Part shown: in pieces, positions 1 to 10,710 of the stretch
How the letters are laid out: every line of letters starts with the position of its first letter
How positions within the stretch are numbered: position 1 is the stretch's first letter
Source of the DNA: Craterostigma plantagineum
Taxonomy: Eukaryota > Streptophyta > Magnoliopsida > Lamiales > Linderniaceae
Length of the DNA stretch: 64,000 bases
Assembly: GCA_027422505.1 (NCBI GenBank)
Contig: JAPQWV010000682.1
Location: forward strand, 186,001-250,000
Direction of reading: 5' to 3'
Notes under the pieces: model-generated
Seen by the model: the letters and a program-made list of their open reading frames with translations, nothing else
Told to the model about the DNA's origin: nothing
Database searches by the model: none
Translations under genes and position numbers: made by a program

Positions 1-65
1 TCTGTACATATATATAGATATATTGAAATAAGATTTTAATCATCAAAACGCTTCCCTCCAATCCA

Positions 66-310
66 ATGGCGACTAGCGGTTCTGCTTCTCCAATGGCGAC
101 GAGCGATTCTGCTTTTGCTTCTTCCTGGAACGTGTTGGTCGTGGACGACGATAAGATACATACTATCATTGCTGGAAAAATCTTACGTAAACACTGCAGC
201 GGTATGATTTCTTTTGATGTTAAATTAGTTTTACTTCGTCACATTCTGTGTTTTCAAACAGTGACTACTGTCAACAATCCGGTGGAAGCACTTGAAATTC
301 TGCAAAATTC
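66..310 (+). pseudogene. Truncated type-C response regulator (ARR22/24-like) fragment
   Basis: The first exon (66 to about 202) encodes a Ser/Ala-rich start followed by VLVVDDDKIHTIIAGKILRK, the beta-1 strand, acidic cluster and helix 1 of a receiver domain. A phase-compatible second exon (about 261-310) encodes VTTVNNPVEALEILQNS, the usual next segment, and ends at a GT donor (tctgtaagt). Receiver domains accept phosphate from His-phosphotransfer proteins in cytokinin-type phosphorelays. The short protein with no output domain resembles type-C (ARR22-like) regulators. The next exon, which should carry the phospho-accepting Asp and the conserved Lys, is not found in the following kilobase. 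Tandem repeats start instead. I read this as a 3'-truncated gene fragment. A distant third exon beyond 1.1 kb is unlikely because another gene intervenes. Confidence 0.6.
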
Positions 311-339
311 TGTAAGTAGTTATTTAACATGCTGTTTTA

Positions 340-625
340 GGTTATGTTCAAGTATTCTAAATCGAATTTACTTGTTTCCTCTCTGTTGATGACTCACGTT
401 GATGCTATTTAGTGTTCTTCACAGCTCTTGTTCTTCATTCTTAATAAACTAATGTTCGGTTATGTTTTAAGTGTTTTTGATCGAATTCACTTGTTTCCTT
501 TCCCTCGACTCACGTTTATGTTGTATAGTGTTCTTCACAGCCTATGTTCTTCATTTCTATTAAATGTTTTCGGTCATGTTTTAAGTGTTTTTGATCGAAT
601 TCACTTGTTTCCTTGTCCTGATCGA
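340..625. repeat. ~115-bp tandem repeat, about 2.5 copies
   Basis: Units begin at 340, 458 and 572 (spacing 118 and 114 bases). Each starts with GGTTATGTT/GGTCATGTT and holds a segment like GATCGAATTCACTTGTTTCC. The first two also share GTGTTCTTCACAG and GTTCTTCAT. The third copy is partial and ends near 625. The array sits directly after the last recognisable response-regulator exon, inside what would have been its intron 2. Confidence 0.8.
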
Positions 626-629
626 TGAC

Positions 630-1135
630 ACGCGCTGAATGCTGTTTGCTGTCGTAATACATTTCTTCACTTGTATTCATTTTATCAAACACAATTTATA
701 TCATACACAAATAATAAATACACACATACCAAATATGTTAAAATTCAATATCAACAAAATCCTTGTATAGCTTTACACAAATAACTTATACGCATATAAT
801 CCATAAACAAGGATATCAAACGAGTAGCAGCGACTAGCGAGGAAGGAAATAGGGCACCGTTTGCTTTACTGGATATACGGAGAAAATGGGTTATAAAACT
901 ATTAATAACACATCTTATTCTGTTTGGTTTACTAATATGAAGCCCATGAAAAATAAAAAAGCCCGCGTTTATTAAACGGGCATTAGATTATTTATCTGAA
1001 ACGGAACCCCATTACAACTTATCTTACATTTTCCAAAAATCTGAGTATAATGTCAACGTTTATTTTATTTCGGGCTTGGACTTTCTTATTAAGTGGGCTT
1101 AAAACCAAACACTGCCTAGAAGAATTAATTATAAC
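630..1135. other. AT-rich intergenic DNA, no gene seen
   Basis: No coding pattern, RNA gene or clear transposon end was recognised. The stretch separates the response-regulator fragment from the duplicated PPR promoter. Confidence 0.5.
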
Positions 1136-1799
1136 GGGCCTTATGTGGGCCAGCCCGAACCAAATACGGGCTTCTTTCATTCAAGCGCTTAAAAATAATT
1201 TTCCCAAAAATAGCCTTCCGGTCTAATTTCTACCGCGATTCCTCGTCTCCTCCCGCCGCCGAAGCAAAGCTTCAATCTCCCATGGCGCTAGCCGTCCGCC
1301 GGCGTATTATCTCGTGTCTTTCCCCCACCCTACGAGGCTACTGCTCAATACCTGAACCTCTAAACGGCGCCGTCTCAGAAGACGAAGCCGAGCACCAAGC
1401 CGCCCCGAGCCTCACGCAGAACCTTTTTTCTTTTCCCCTGCTTTTCACCTTTTCTTTTTTGGTAGCGAGGAAGAAAATAGAAGTATGAGTGGAAATGGGC
1501 CTTATGTGGGCTTAGCCCAACCCAAACATGGGCTTCTTTCATTCAAGAGCTTAAACCGACTTTCCAAAAATAACCTTCGAACTTCAGGTCTATCTTCTAC
1601 CGCCGCCGACGCAAGCTGAATCAGCCTCTCATGGCGCTCGCCGAAGCAACAAGCCTGCTAGCCGTCCGCCGGCGTATCATCTCATATCTTTCCCAAACCA
1701 CCCTACGAAGATACTGCGCATCACCGGAATCTCTAAACGGCGCCGTCTCAGAAGACGAAGCCGAGCACCAAACCGCGCCGAGCCCCACGCAGAACCTCT
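1136..1799 (+). repeat. Direct duplication of the PPR promoter and N-terminus
   Basis: Copy A (about 1136-1421) and copy B (about 1497-1799) share GGGCCTTATGTGGGC, CTTCTTTCATTCAAG and the start of the PPR reading frame including AVRRRIIS and [12 protein letters not shown]. The offset is about 361 bases. Copy B has a short extra segment after the ATG (ALAEATSLL). About 75 bases of T-rich sequence lie between the copies. The duplication includes the likely promoter and 5' UTR, so copy A may act as an upstream promoter or a decoy ORF. Confidence 0.85.
1282..1488 (+). pseudogene. Duplicated N-terminal stub of the PPR gene
   Basis: ATG at 1282 opens a 68-codon frame that begins [20 protein letters not shown] and contains [21 protein letters not shown]. 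This matches the first ~60 residues of the full PPR gene that starts at 1631. Homology stops after QNL, where the frame runs into T-rich unrelated sequence. The stub encodes only the presumed organelle-targeting leader and no PPR motif. It is a by-product of the local direct duplication. If transcribed it would form an upstream ORF ahead of the intact copy. Confidence 0.75.
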
Positions 1800-3267
1800 C
1801 CCCTCCTGAAATCCAACTCGCCGGCAGATTCTACGACCTAATTAAAGACCACCACCGGAAAAACCCCAACATCCTCTTAAACCCTGCTAAAGCCCCTTTA
1901 AGCCCCGACGTCACCTTCGCATCTCTGTCCTCAGATTTCTCTAGTGCAACAACCTCCACCGTCGATTTCTCGCCGACACCTTCCACCGTCCGCCACGTCA
2001 TCGAACGATGCGCGGCACCTCGCCACGGCATACCGTTTCCTCAAGCCCTAGCCTTCTTCAATTGGGCCACGGCGGCGAATTCAGTCTCGGAAGCATCCTC
2101 GGTCTCGGACCTTTACGACGAAATGATCGATCTTTCTGGAAAAGTTCGCCAATTCGACGTCGCCTGGCACTTAATCGACGCCATGAGGGAAAAGGGCGTA
2201 CACATTTCTGTTGAAACCTTTTCCATCTTGATACGAAGGTATGTTCGAGCTGGTATGGCTGCTGAGGCAGTTCATACATTTAATCGAATGGAGGATTATG
2301 GTTGCAAACCTGATAAAAAGGCATTTTCAGTAGTGATCGGTATGTTGTGTCGAAAGAGACGAGCACAAGAAGCTCAGTCTTTTTTTAACAGCTTGAAGGA
2401 CAAATTCGAGCTCGATGTTGTGGTCTACACGAGCTTGATCCATGGCTGGTGTCGGGCGGGCGATATTAACGAGGCAGAAAGGGTATTTCAGGAAATGAAG
2501 ATGGCAGATATCAAGCCTACTGTATACACGTACAGCATAGTGATCGACGCACTGTGTAGGTGCGGGCAAATCACACGTGCCCACGATGTTTTCGCAGAGA
2601 TGATCGACGTGGGATGCGAACCAAATTCAGTAACTTTCAATAATTTGATGAGGGTTCATGTCAAGGCTGGGAGAACAGAGAAGGTTTTGCAGGTTTATAA
2701 TCAGATGAAGAGGCTCAACCGTGAGCTGATGCAATCACATACAATTTCTTGATCGACGCTCACTGTAAGGATGGTAACAGAGAAGATGCAATGAAAGTGC
2801 TCAACTCGATGGTCAAGAGAGGTTGCGAGCCAAACCCTTCGAGCTTCAACCCTATATTTAGGTGCATAGCGAAAGATCGAGACATAAACGCCGCTCACAG
2901 ATTGGTCGTGAAGATGAAGGATGCAAAGTGTAAGCCAAACACAGTTACTTACAACATATTGATGCAGATGTTTGCTGAGTCGAAGTCGACTGATATGGTT
3001 ATCAAGCTGTGGAAAGAAATGAACGAAAACGAAGTGGAGCCTAACGTGAATACGTTCAAGATATTTATCTCAATGTATTGCTGGATGGGTCATTGGAATA
3101 ACGCGTATAAGTATCTTAAAGATATGATCGAAGACAAGTGCTTGAGGCCAAGTCCGCAGCTTTTTGAGATGGTAATGAAAGTGCTGAGGAAAGCTGGTCA
3201 GTTGGAGAAACATGAGGAGTTAACAGAGAAGATGATGGATCGAGGATTCATACAACGGCCTCTATAG
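1631..3267 (+). CDS. P-class PPR protein, mitochondrial, At1g20300-like (one frameshift)
   Basis: The intronless gene encodes about 545 residues once a single frame break is allowed for, close to the ~540 residues of Arabidopsis At1g20300, which it resembles along its length. P-class PPR proteins bind organelle RNA in a sequence-specific way and stabilise or process transcripts. A Ser/Arg-rich leader of about 50 residues fits mitochondrial or plastid import. From residue ~180 there is a run of 35-residue PPR motifs, for example [40 protein letters not shown] and [19 protein letters not shown]. The frame breaks near 2720-2725: the upstream frame ends at the TGA at 2750-2752, while homology continues in the frame containing [15 protein letters not shown] to the stop at 3267. 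The shift equals one missing base. It may be a sequencing deletion or a true lesion. ATG 1631 is the first in-frame start and has a duplicated copy upstream. Confidence 0.88.
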
Positions 3268-3608
3268 GATGTCATATAGAAAGAACAATTTATGTTTTGT
3301 TTAGTTACTTTCTTCTGTGGATGTGGAGAGTATTACCATTGTTGTTTTCTCCGATTTAGTGTAACGAAATTTGATTTTTATTTGATTTCAACGTTCATGC
3401 ATATCAGTTGGATGGTTATACAAGTAATTCGATTAAAAAAAAATTATGTTTATAATCCATCATTCTTCGTTGTGTGGATGATCAACTAGGACTAATGTAT
3501 AATATCGTGGTAACGGGTCAAATGCATTTTAATGCAAAATGTGTATAATCCTTTTCTTAGAAACGCGTATCATCGTCATCATCAACTGCTAATCGGAAAT
3601 TCTCGATA
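3268..3608. other. 3' flank of the PPR gene
   Basis: AT-rich sequence, presumably the 3' UTR and intergenic DNA. No gene or clear repeat is seen before the MITE that begins at 3611. Confidence 0.4.
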
Positions 3609-3610
3609 TA

Positions 3611-4112
3611 CAGTAGAAACTCTATAAATTAATACTCGATAATTTAATAAACTCTTTAATATAATATTTCTGGCCGGTTCCGACTCGGGGACAACGTACT
3701 AAATTAATAATTCTCTAAAATTATAAGATTCGATAATTCCTATAGGTCCCCTATAATTATAAATTAATAATTCCATATGTAAAAATATTCTCATATTACA
3801 TGAACGAAGATTATTTGGATGACTCAATTGTCATTTGTTTTTTGTTGATATATTTACTATTATTACTTAAATGTACATTAGCACCATACGATTATGACAG
3901 ACTTGGGAGTTTGAAGTTCGATCCTTAATTTGACGTTTATTAAGGACATAAGAGATGGTAGGTTATTTGATGTTTGGGAAGTTTGAAAGATAATATACAC
4001 TATATATTAATAAAGTATTAATTTATCGAATTAATTTATCGATTAATTAATAACTCCTTTAATTAATAAATTTGGCCGGTCCCAACCGTATTAATTTATA
4101 GAGTTTATACTG
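3611..4112. mobile_element. Emigrant/Lemi1-type MITE (pogo-like, Tc1/mariner)
   Basis: The left end reads CAGTAGAAACTCTATAAATT and the right end is its inverted match (AATTTATAGAGTTTATACTG), about 25 bp with one mismatch. Both ends are flanked by TA (3609-3610 and 4113-4114), the target duplication of Tc1/mariner elements. Arabidopsis Emigrant and Medicago Lemi1 have termini of this kind (CAGTAAAACCTCTATAAATT), as recalled. A second inner pair of inverted segments (TGGCCGGTTCC near 3673 and TTTGGCCGGTCCC near 4070) strengthens the call. At 502 bp and without an ORF it is non-autonomous. Confidence 0.88.
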
Positions 4113-4350
4113 TATACCAAATTAATACTTGATTTGTAGCAGTTAAATTTCCCTGGGTTCTACATTTATCCAATAAATCACATTATTTTGACCAATAGTT
4201 TCACACGTTGTCCTTATCTAAATTTGTTGAAAAAGTCAGTTTTCTAATCCGACGGATCCTTTCCTTTGTCCAAGAAAACAAAAGTCTACTTTTATAACCA
4301 CATATTAATATGCATGTCTGTTTGTAGCGAACGAATCGTCAAGAACTCAG

Positions 4351-5139
4351 ATGGAGAAGAAGCCAACAACAACAACAACAAAATCGATAAGCAAAATCCT
4401 GAAGCTACTGCCAAAGGTTTCACAAGCAGCAGTTTCATTCCAAAACCCTCATAATTTCAGCCCAACAAGAGATCGTCGATTAAATTCATCGAACAAGGGT
4501 TTCTCACGCTCGATCATACCCTATATTCCAGCGAACAAGAGATCATCCAAAAAAGACAACGGCTACGAAAATTCCGAAGAGCCCACCTCACCGAAAATCT
4601 CTTGCATGGGACAGATAAAGCACAGGTACAATATGTGCAAACAGCAGCAGAAGAAAGTACTTCAATCACACAAGAAAGCGTTGACCAAGTCAGTTTCTTC
4701 TTACCTGAATAATCCTCGGCCGATCGAACCATCCAAGAAGGAGGAGGAGAAGCCAAGGGTTGCAATGAGCAGTAAGCTCTTTGGGTCTTCGAGGGAAAGA
4801 ATAAAGTCGGATGCTTTGGTCAACGAATATAGCGAGCTTAAATCACAAGATAGAGCTCCGAGCTTGGTTCAGATGAAAAGGTTCGCGAGTAGCCGTGACG
4901 CGCTGGCTGGTTTTGATTGGGCGAGCGTCGTAGGAAATGGGTCCGTTGATGACGACGACGACCGTGATGACGTAATAATTCCTTTCTCAGCTCCGATAAT
5001 AATGGGGATCAAGGACGGTGGCGAGTTTGCCGGCGGCGGCGGCGATTTGGCGGCGAGGAAAGAGATTAGCTTGTGGAAGAGGACTATGGCGCCTCAGCCC
5101 CAGCCTATTCCATTGGAGATTCTTGGGAAGAAGCAATGA
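4351..5139 (+). CDS. Syringolide-induced protein 14-1-1B-like, function unknown
   Basis: Intact single-exon ORF of 262 residues. The protein is basic and low in hydrophobic residues, with no signal peptide or membrane segment. Recognisable features are SPKISCMGQIKHRY (residues ~80-93), a Lys/Gln-rich stretch, the block APSLVQMKRFASSRDALAGF followed by DW, an acidic run (residues ~200-208, DDDDDRDD) and a C-terminal EISLWKRTMAPQPQPIPLEI. This layout, with SPKISCMGQIK in the middle and the W-K-R-R/T-M-A-P-P tail, is that of plant proteins named after soybean syringolide-induced transcript 14-1-1B. Their molecular role is unknown; induction by an elicitor is the only hint. ATG 4351 is preferred. 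The name rests on memory of the family. Confidence 0.72.
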   Translation: MEKKPTTTTTKSISKILKLLPKVSQAAVSFQNPHNFSPTRDRRLNSSNKGFSRSIIPYIPANKRSSKKDNGYENSEEPTSPKISCMGQIKHRYNMCKQQQKKVLQSHKKALTKSVSSYLNNPRPIEPSKKEEEKPRVAMSSKLFGSSRERIKSDALVNEYSELKSQDRAPSLVQMKRFASSRDALAGFDWASVVGNGSVDDDDDRDDVIIPFSAPIIMGIKDGGEFAGGGGDLAARKEISLWKRTMAPQPQPIPLEILGKKQ

Positions 5140-5786
5140 ATGTAAATTTTACAAATACATATATAACAAAGGGAAAATTGTTGAATGTGTTGTTTTTTGT
5201 TTAGTCCCCAGCCTATTTGTTTTTTGTTGAATGTCTTTTAATCCGTTGCACAGTATATGAATGAACAGCATATTTATGCGTGCATGTGTTGTTTAATTTC
5301 GACAAAAAACTCAAAATTAAATTCATCACAGTTCACAGGCCTATTATCCACCGGTCAAATGATAAATAATAGTAATTAATGAGGATAATAATTATTGCAC
5401 TTTTTTTTTTTTTTTCTTGATTTATGATTTTTAGGCATTTTACATGAAAAGCGCTACTAGTAGACAGACGTTTTAAGATTCCACCATCAACCCAAAATTG
5501 TCAGCTCGCCGTCCGAAACTCAGTCTCAGCCCTCTCAGGTCGATCGATTTCTTCCATCTTTGGCGTAATTAAGCTAATGGGTTTCTAGTTATGATTTTGT
5601 TAGGTATTCCTTTTGCTTTCATAATACCTCCTTCATTCTAAAGGGATTCGTACCGATGAATTAGGTTCTGTTCGAGCAGATATCTGACTATTTTGATCGA
5701 TTGTAAAGCACGGATTCTCTTATTAGGAGGCAAAGATGAGGTTGGATAAATGCTGATTCTGTTCTTTCACTGTATATGCTTTTCTG
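5140..5786. other. Intergenic DNA and likely 5' UTR of the DYW PPR gene
   Basis: Contains a poly-T run (about 5401-5415) and, from about 5520, C/T-rich leader-like sequence ending at ATG 5787. No separate gene is seen. Confidence 0.4.
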
Positions 5787-8295
5787 ATGTCACTGCAGTC
5801 ACTGTATGGTGTTTCAGCTAAACCTCTTTGTATAAACGCTGGAAATAGTCATTCGTTTCGTAGATTGATAGCTACAGCTTGTTCTCAGTCTGATTTCTAT
5901 GATAGCGCTGTAGCGCCGTTGCTTGATTCAGAGGATATTCATAATTCGTTGTCTGATGATCCAAATCCAAACAATCAAAGAAAGGATGGTGTGGAACGTT
6001 ACGAATACAGGAAAAGAACTGAGTTTCCTAACATTTATGGAATTAATAACGGATACAGAGATCACTACAGCATTGGTTCAGCTTGCGTCTATTGAATGGA
6101 ACGGCTATAATATCAGTCTCTCAGATACGAGAAGCTCATGCCCAGCTTCTCAGGACTGGTCTTTTCGACCTTCTCAACTATAGAACCAAGCTCCTTTCCC
6201 TCTACGCCGACCATGGTTGCTTCTCTGATGCCAAAAAGATCCTCCACAAACCTGATTTTATCTCTTTTACTACTCTTATATATGCATGCTCGAGATTTGA
6301 CGACTTTAAGAACACTCTCTGTTTATTTTCTGCAATGCTCTCTGCTGACATCTACCCAGATTCCCGTCTATTGCCGAATATTATCAAGGCTTGTGCGGGA
6401 CTATCTGCGCTGGGTATCGGGAAGCAGGTTCATGGGTTTTCCATTACATGCGGGCTTTTGGATGCTTTTGTTGAGTCGTCTTTCATCCACTTTTACGTGA
6501 GGTGTCTTGAATTAGCTGATGCGCGCAAGGTGTTTGACAGTATGGCTGATAGGGACGTTGTTTCTTGGAGTGCGTTTGCTGCTGGGTATGCAAGGAAAGG
6601 GGACGTGGTTAATGCAATGACGGTGTTCAGCGAGGCGCAGCAGCTCGGGTTTGAACCGAATTCTGTTTCTTGGAATGGCTTGATTGCAGGCTTCAATCAG
6701 AGCGGGTGTTTTCGAGAGTCAGTTCTAACATTTGAGAAGATGCATTTACACGGTTTTACGGCTGATGGGACCAGTTTTTCTAGCGTTTTCCCTGCAATAG
6801 GGGACTTGGGGTACTTAGAGACAGGCACTCAAGTGCATGCATATGCGATTAAGGCAGGTTTTTCTGGCGATAAATGCATTATAACTGCCTTGATTGATAT
6901 GTACAGTAAGTGTGGGGGAGCCTTAGAGATGTCTCGAGTATTCGAGGAAGTAGAGCGACTGGACGTTGCAGCTTGCAATGCTCTAATAGCAGGGTTCTCT
7001 CGACATGGTCTGAGTGACAAGGCGCTGAAGGTGTTTAGAGACCTTCAGAGCAGAGGGATAGACCTCAACGTTGTATCTTGGACTTCGATAATTGCTTGCT
7101 GCTCTCAGCATGGGAAGGACGTCGAGGCATTGGAGCTCTTTAGGGAGATGCAGGCCAATGGCGTGAGGCCAAACTCTGTGACCATCCCTTGCCTGCTTCC
7201 CGCCTGTGGCAACATTGCAGCACTTATGCATGGAAAAGCAGCCCATTGTTTCTCTCTCAGAAAAGGCATTACTGACGACGTTTATGTGGGCAGTGCACTG
7301 ATTGATATGTATGCCAACTGTGGGAAGATCAATTCAGCACGGTACTGTTTCGATCGCATGCGTAACCCTAATTTGGTATGCTGGAATGCGATGCTCGGGG
7401 CTTACGCCATGCACGGAGAAGCTGAAGAGGCGTGCGGACTCTTTCTTTCCATGCAGAGAAGTGGACAAAAACCCGACTCTGTTACTTTTACCAGCTTGCA
7501 GTCTGCTTGTGCCCAAAAGGGCCTCAGAGAAGAAGGGCTTCGTTATTTCGAAAGCATGTCCAAGGATCACGGTATCGAACCTAAAATGGAGCATTACGCT
7601 TGTATGGTCACCCTTCTTGGTCGTGTTGGAAAGCTTGACGAAGCTTATTCCATGATAAAAAGATGCCTTTTGAGCCCGATGCTTGCGTATGGGGTGCATT
7701 GCTAAGTTCTTGCAGAGTCCACCATAACATGAGCTTAGGTGAGGTCGCTGCTTCTAAGTTATTCGAGCTAGAGCCCACGAATCCTGGGAATTACATTCTC
7801 CTGTCTAATATCTATGCTTCGAAGGGAAAATGGAAGGAAGTGGACAGAGTCAGAGATATGATGAGAGACAAGGGGCTGAAGAAGAACCCTGGCTGCAGTT
7901 GGATAGAAGTGAAAAACAAGGTTTACATGCTTTTGGCAGGCGATAGATCGTTCCCACAAATGGCTCAAATTTTGGACAAGATGAATAAGTTAGCCACGGA
8001 GATGAAGAAGGCAGGCTACTCGCCGCATACAGATTACGTGCTACAAGACGTAGAGGAGCAGGAGAAGGAGGACATTTTATGCGGGCATAGTGAGAAGTTG
8101 GCGGTCGTTTTTGGAATCTTGAATACCAGCCCAACGTCTTCTGTACGAGTTACGAAGAACCTACGCATCTGTGGAGATTGCCATGCGTTCATCAAGTTTA
8201 TATCCAGGTTTGAGGGCAGAGAAATATTCGTCAGGGACACAAATCGATATCGCCACTTCAGACAAGGAGAATGCTCGTGTGGGGACTTTTGGTGA
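5787..8295 (+). CDS. DYW-class PPR protein, At1g20230-like (two frame breaks)
   Basis: Three successive frames give one protein of about 836 residues if two single missing bases are allowed for (near 6060-6095 and in the A-run at 7657-7661). The central frame carries PLS-type PPR repeats such as VGSALIDMYANCGKINSARY, and NVVSWTSIIACCSQHGKDVE followed by ALELF. The last frame has the E/E+ region (PFEPDACVWGALLSSCRVHH, NPGNYILLSNIYASKGKW, then GCSWIEVKN) and a DYW deaminase with HSEKLAVVFG (HxE zinc ligand and catalytic Glu), CGDCH and the C-terminal CGDFW. DYW domains deaminate C to U in organelle RNAs at sites chosen by the PPR tract. The match to Arabidopsis At1g20230 is strong from residue ~100 on. 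The first ~100 residues are not PPR-like and are the least certain part. All three frames are otherwise open, so consensus errors are plausible. Confidence 0.85.
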
Positions 8296-8417
8296 TTCAG
8301 TGACTTAAAAGCACGTCTTACTGCAGATTCTATATTTGATACTCAAAATCATTTACGCCTGATTCTTATTCGAGGTTGAGGTGCATTACTTGCTTCTTCT
8401 TGCGGGTTTCAGATATT

Positions 8418-8880
8418 GAGATCATGTCGATCTAAATCGGCAAAAAGTTCAACAAGATGAAGAGGGATCCTCGTAAGGTCAAGTTGAGTAAGGCTTACAG
8501 ATGGTCGAATGGAAAGAACATTGCCCGGGTTGGCTATTCACATTCATGCTATTTCTTCTTTCTAATTATTGTTGTCCTAGATGATTGTCGTAAGATTCCC
8601 TTCCCCATCAAAATTTCAAAAAGGATTCGACAGAAGCGTGATAGAAAACACGCTCATTCCCACTAAGAAGATTGAGAAGGTCAGAGTCGATAGGGAGGCC
8701 AGGCATGACGCTAAAAGGTATGTTATCTTAATTTTCGAGTATTCCTCATGATTTTGTATATATAGACCCTTTTTGTAAAGGCTTATAAAAAATCAACAGA
8801 ATAAGGGAAAGAAACCTCGGCTGCTCAAAGAAGCGTCTAAAGAATTGGAGCAGAGCATTCACTTGGTCAAAGCACCTTGA
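8418..8880 (+). pseudogene. RLP24-like (ribosome biogenesis L24 family) pseudogene
   Basis: Pieces of the 60S biogenesis factor RLP24 appear in order but in different frames. They are a degraded CRSKC-like segment near 8424-8440, MKRDPRKVKLSKAYRW (8457), VIENTLIPTKKIEKVRVDRE (about 8640-8695), then after a GT donor at 8718 the block NKGKKPRLLKEASKELEQSI and HLVKAP (about 8800-8877). RLP24 proteins normally read MKR(D/N)PRKVKWTKAYR, NTLKAIKKIDKIRVDRE, and KELEQ-IHLVKAP. The zinc-finger N-terminus is missing. Intron-like sequence is retained between blocks, so this is a decayed gene copy or segment duplication and not a processed cDNA. It lies 120 bp after the DYW PPR gene and just outside the inverted repeat. 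Confidence 0.75.
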
Positions 8881-9304
8881 AAAAATATCCTTCACTCTCA
8901 TTACCCAAAACCAATTTTTAATGTTTAATTTATCATTTTGTATTTTAAATTTCATTTTTATTTTACTTTTATTATTTTTTATTTTTTATTATTTATTATT
9001 TATTTAATTTTTGGTAATATTCTCTCTTTTTTTTTTTGAATTTTTTACTGTATTTTTTGAATTTTTTCCTTTTTTTTTTGCATTTTTCCCTCTTTTTTAA
9101 TATTTTTTTAATTTTTTTTAAATTTTCAGTTTCCGTCGCTAAAGCCGTCGCAAATGACATCTCCGTCTAAATTGACGGACGGATTGACGGAGAGACCAAT
9201 TTGGTTCATTTTTGATAACATCAGGGACTAAAGTGGTTCACGCGGAACATCTGGGACTAAATTGGTTCATAGGGTAAACATCGAGGACCATTTTAGGTTT
9301 TATC
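8881..9304. other. T-rich tract and unclassified transposon relic
   Basis: 8896-9124 is almost pure A/T with long T runs. 9125-9300 contains GACGGACGGATTGACGGAGA and the repeated phrases GGGACTAAAGTGGTTCA and GGGACTAAATTGGTTCA, wording typical of plant transposon ends. I could not assign a superfamily. It ends where the truncated LTR begins at about 9305. Confidence 0.4.
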
Positions 9305-10628
9305 CCCATCAATTCCAAGCAGTCAACATTCGCACGGCTCGAGGTAGTTGTTGAGCAAGAAACAAAGCACTCAGCACACACAAGATCACAAGGAGCAGCT
9401 CAAGAATCAAATAATACAGCTCAAGCATGATTTTTGAGATTTTCTGTCATCACTCGTTCGTCATTGATTTGGCTTAGTCGAGATTTATTTTCCTATTTAA
9501 AGGGAGGGGAGAGCCACGAAGAAGATATACCTCTCACACTTTCATTCTGTTTCAATGGTGTTATTTGGAATATGTAGTTCCGTCTTAATTTCGTCTTTAA
9601 ATATGTGCTATTTTGTTGGGTTTTCATTTTAAAGACAGTCTTTTACTTAGTTAAGCTTCAAGGTCCATCGTCATCATTTAGCTTGGCTATGTTATGGTAT
9701 TTTATGTTGCTAAGAGTCATAGCAAAGGAGAATAGGGCTATTCTTCATCTATCAGTATGGCTACTATGATTATTCCCTTTCATCGTGTTTCATTTTATAT
9801 TACAGAGTGAAAAGAGAGGTCTGTGAGAGATTAATGTCGCAACTTTCATCTTTATGTTTTTTTTTTATTGAGTGTGGCCGAGTCATATCGAGTAGAATAA
9901 AGCTGTAGTTTTATTGGTACTTCTGCTTTCATTTTCCTGTTTTCATTTTCTTTCTTGAGAGAGACCCATAGGTGCAAGCGATTGAGAGAGATGTTCCATC
10001 TTCGTATTTTTATTTCCATAGTGTAGCAGAGTTTGAGCGTGAGTGGGGAGAGATGATGTGAGAGCAGAGTGATTGAGAAAGAGAGACGAGTGTGAGAGTT
10101 CGATTTTGCCCTTTCTCATTTTAAGAACTATTGCTTCACTTTTCTAGTTGTTCGACATTTCAACTTTTTATATTATAAGTCAAACAACACATCAAACGTT
10201 TCGCTTTATCAAACGATAATAAAGGTAACAGAACTATTTCGATATGCTTCCCACGTGTGAAGACTTATATCATGCGAGAATTTACAAACAAGGTCGCATT
10301 ACACGGTTGTAAGCTTATATTTATTCAGTTCAATATGTCGATTAATTTCATATACGCTTTGATTAATATGTTTAGCAACTACTATTTAATCGTTCTTCGT
10401 TTCGATCTTCTCAGTTTTGCATCTAAAATTTTGTCAACAAAACCCCCTCCCCCTAATATTAATATTAATATTATTATAAATATTATTATTATTATTGTTT
10501 TTATCGATCGAACTTAAAATTAGAACTAAATCGACCATTTTCCCTGTGGAGACGATCCCTATTTTCGCTATACTCATATTTTGTGAATAAAGGTGATTAA
10601 TTTATTTTTGGCCGTTTTCGACGCGACC
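9305..10628 (+). repeat. 5' LTR of the arm 1 Athila-like element (5'-truncated, with a microinversion)
   Basis: Aligns with 15132-16467 of the 3' LTR, including GGCTCGAGGTAGTTGTTGAG, ATTTAAAGGGAGGGGAGAGC and the terminal TTTTCGACGCGAC. The first ~150 bases of a full LTR are missing. A 92-base piece (10182-10273) is inverted relative to the other three LTR copies in the window. The LTR ends just before the primer-binding site. Confidence 0.9.
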
Positions 10629-10634
10629 AAATTT

Positions 10635-10652
10635 TGGCGCCGTTGTCGGGGA
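10635..10652 (+). other. Primer-binding site, tRNA-Asp type (arm 1)
   Basis: TGGCGCCGTTGTCGGGGA matches the complement of the 3' end of plant tRNA-Asp with one mismatch (T for C). It sits 6-7 bases after the 5' LTR end, as expected for Athila-group elements. Confidence 0.85.
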
Positions 10653-10710
10653 AGGTGGTGTCAATTGATTTACTTCTATTTTTAATTCGGTTTTTTTTTT
10701 GTTCTAGTTT

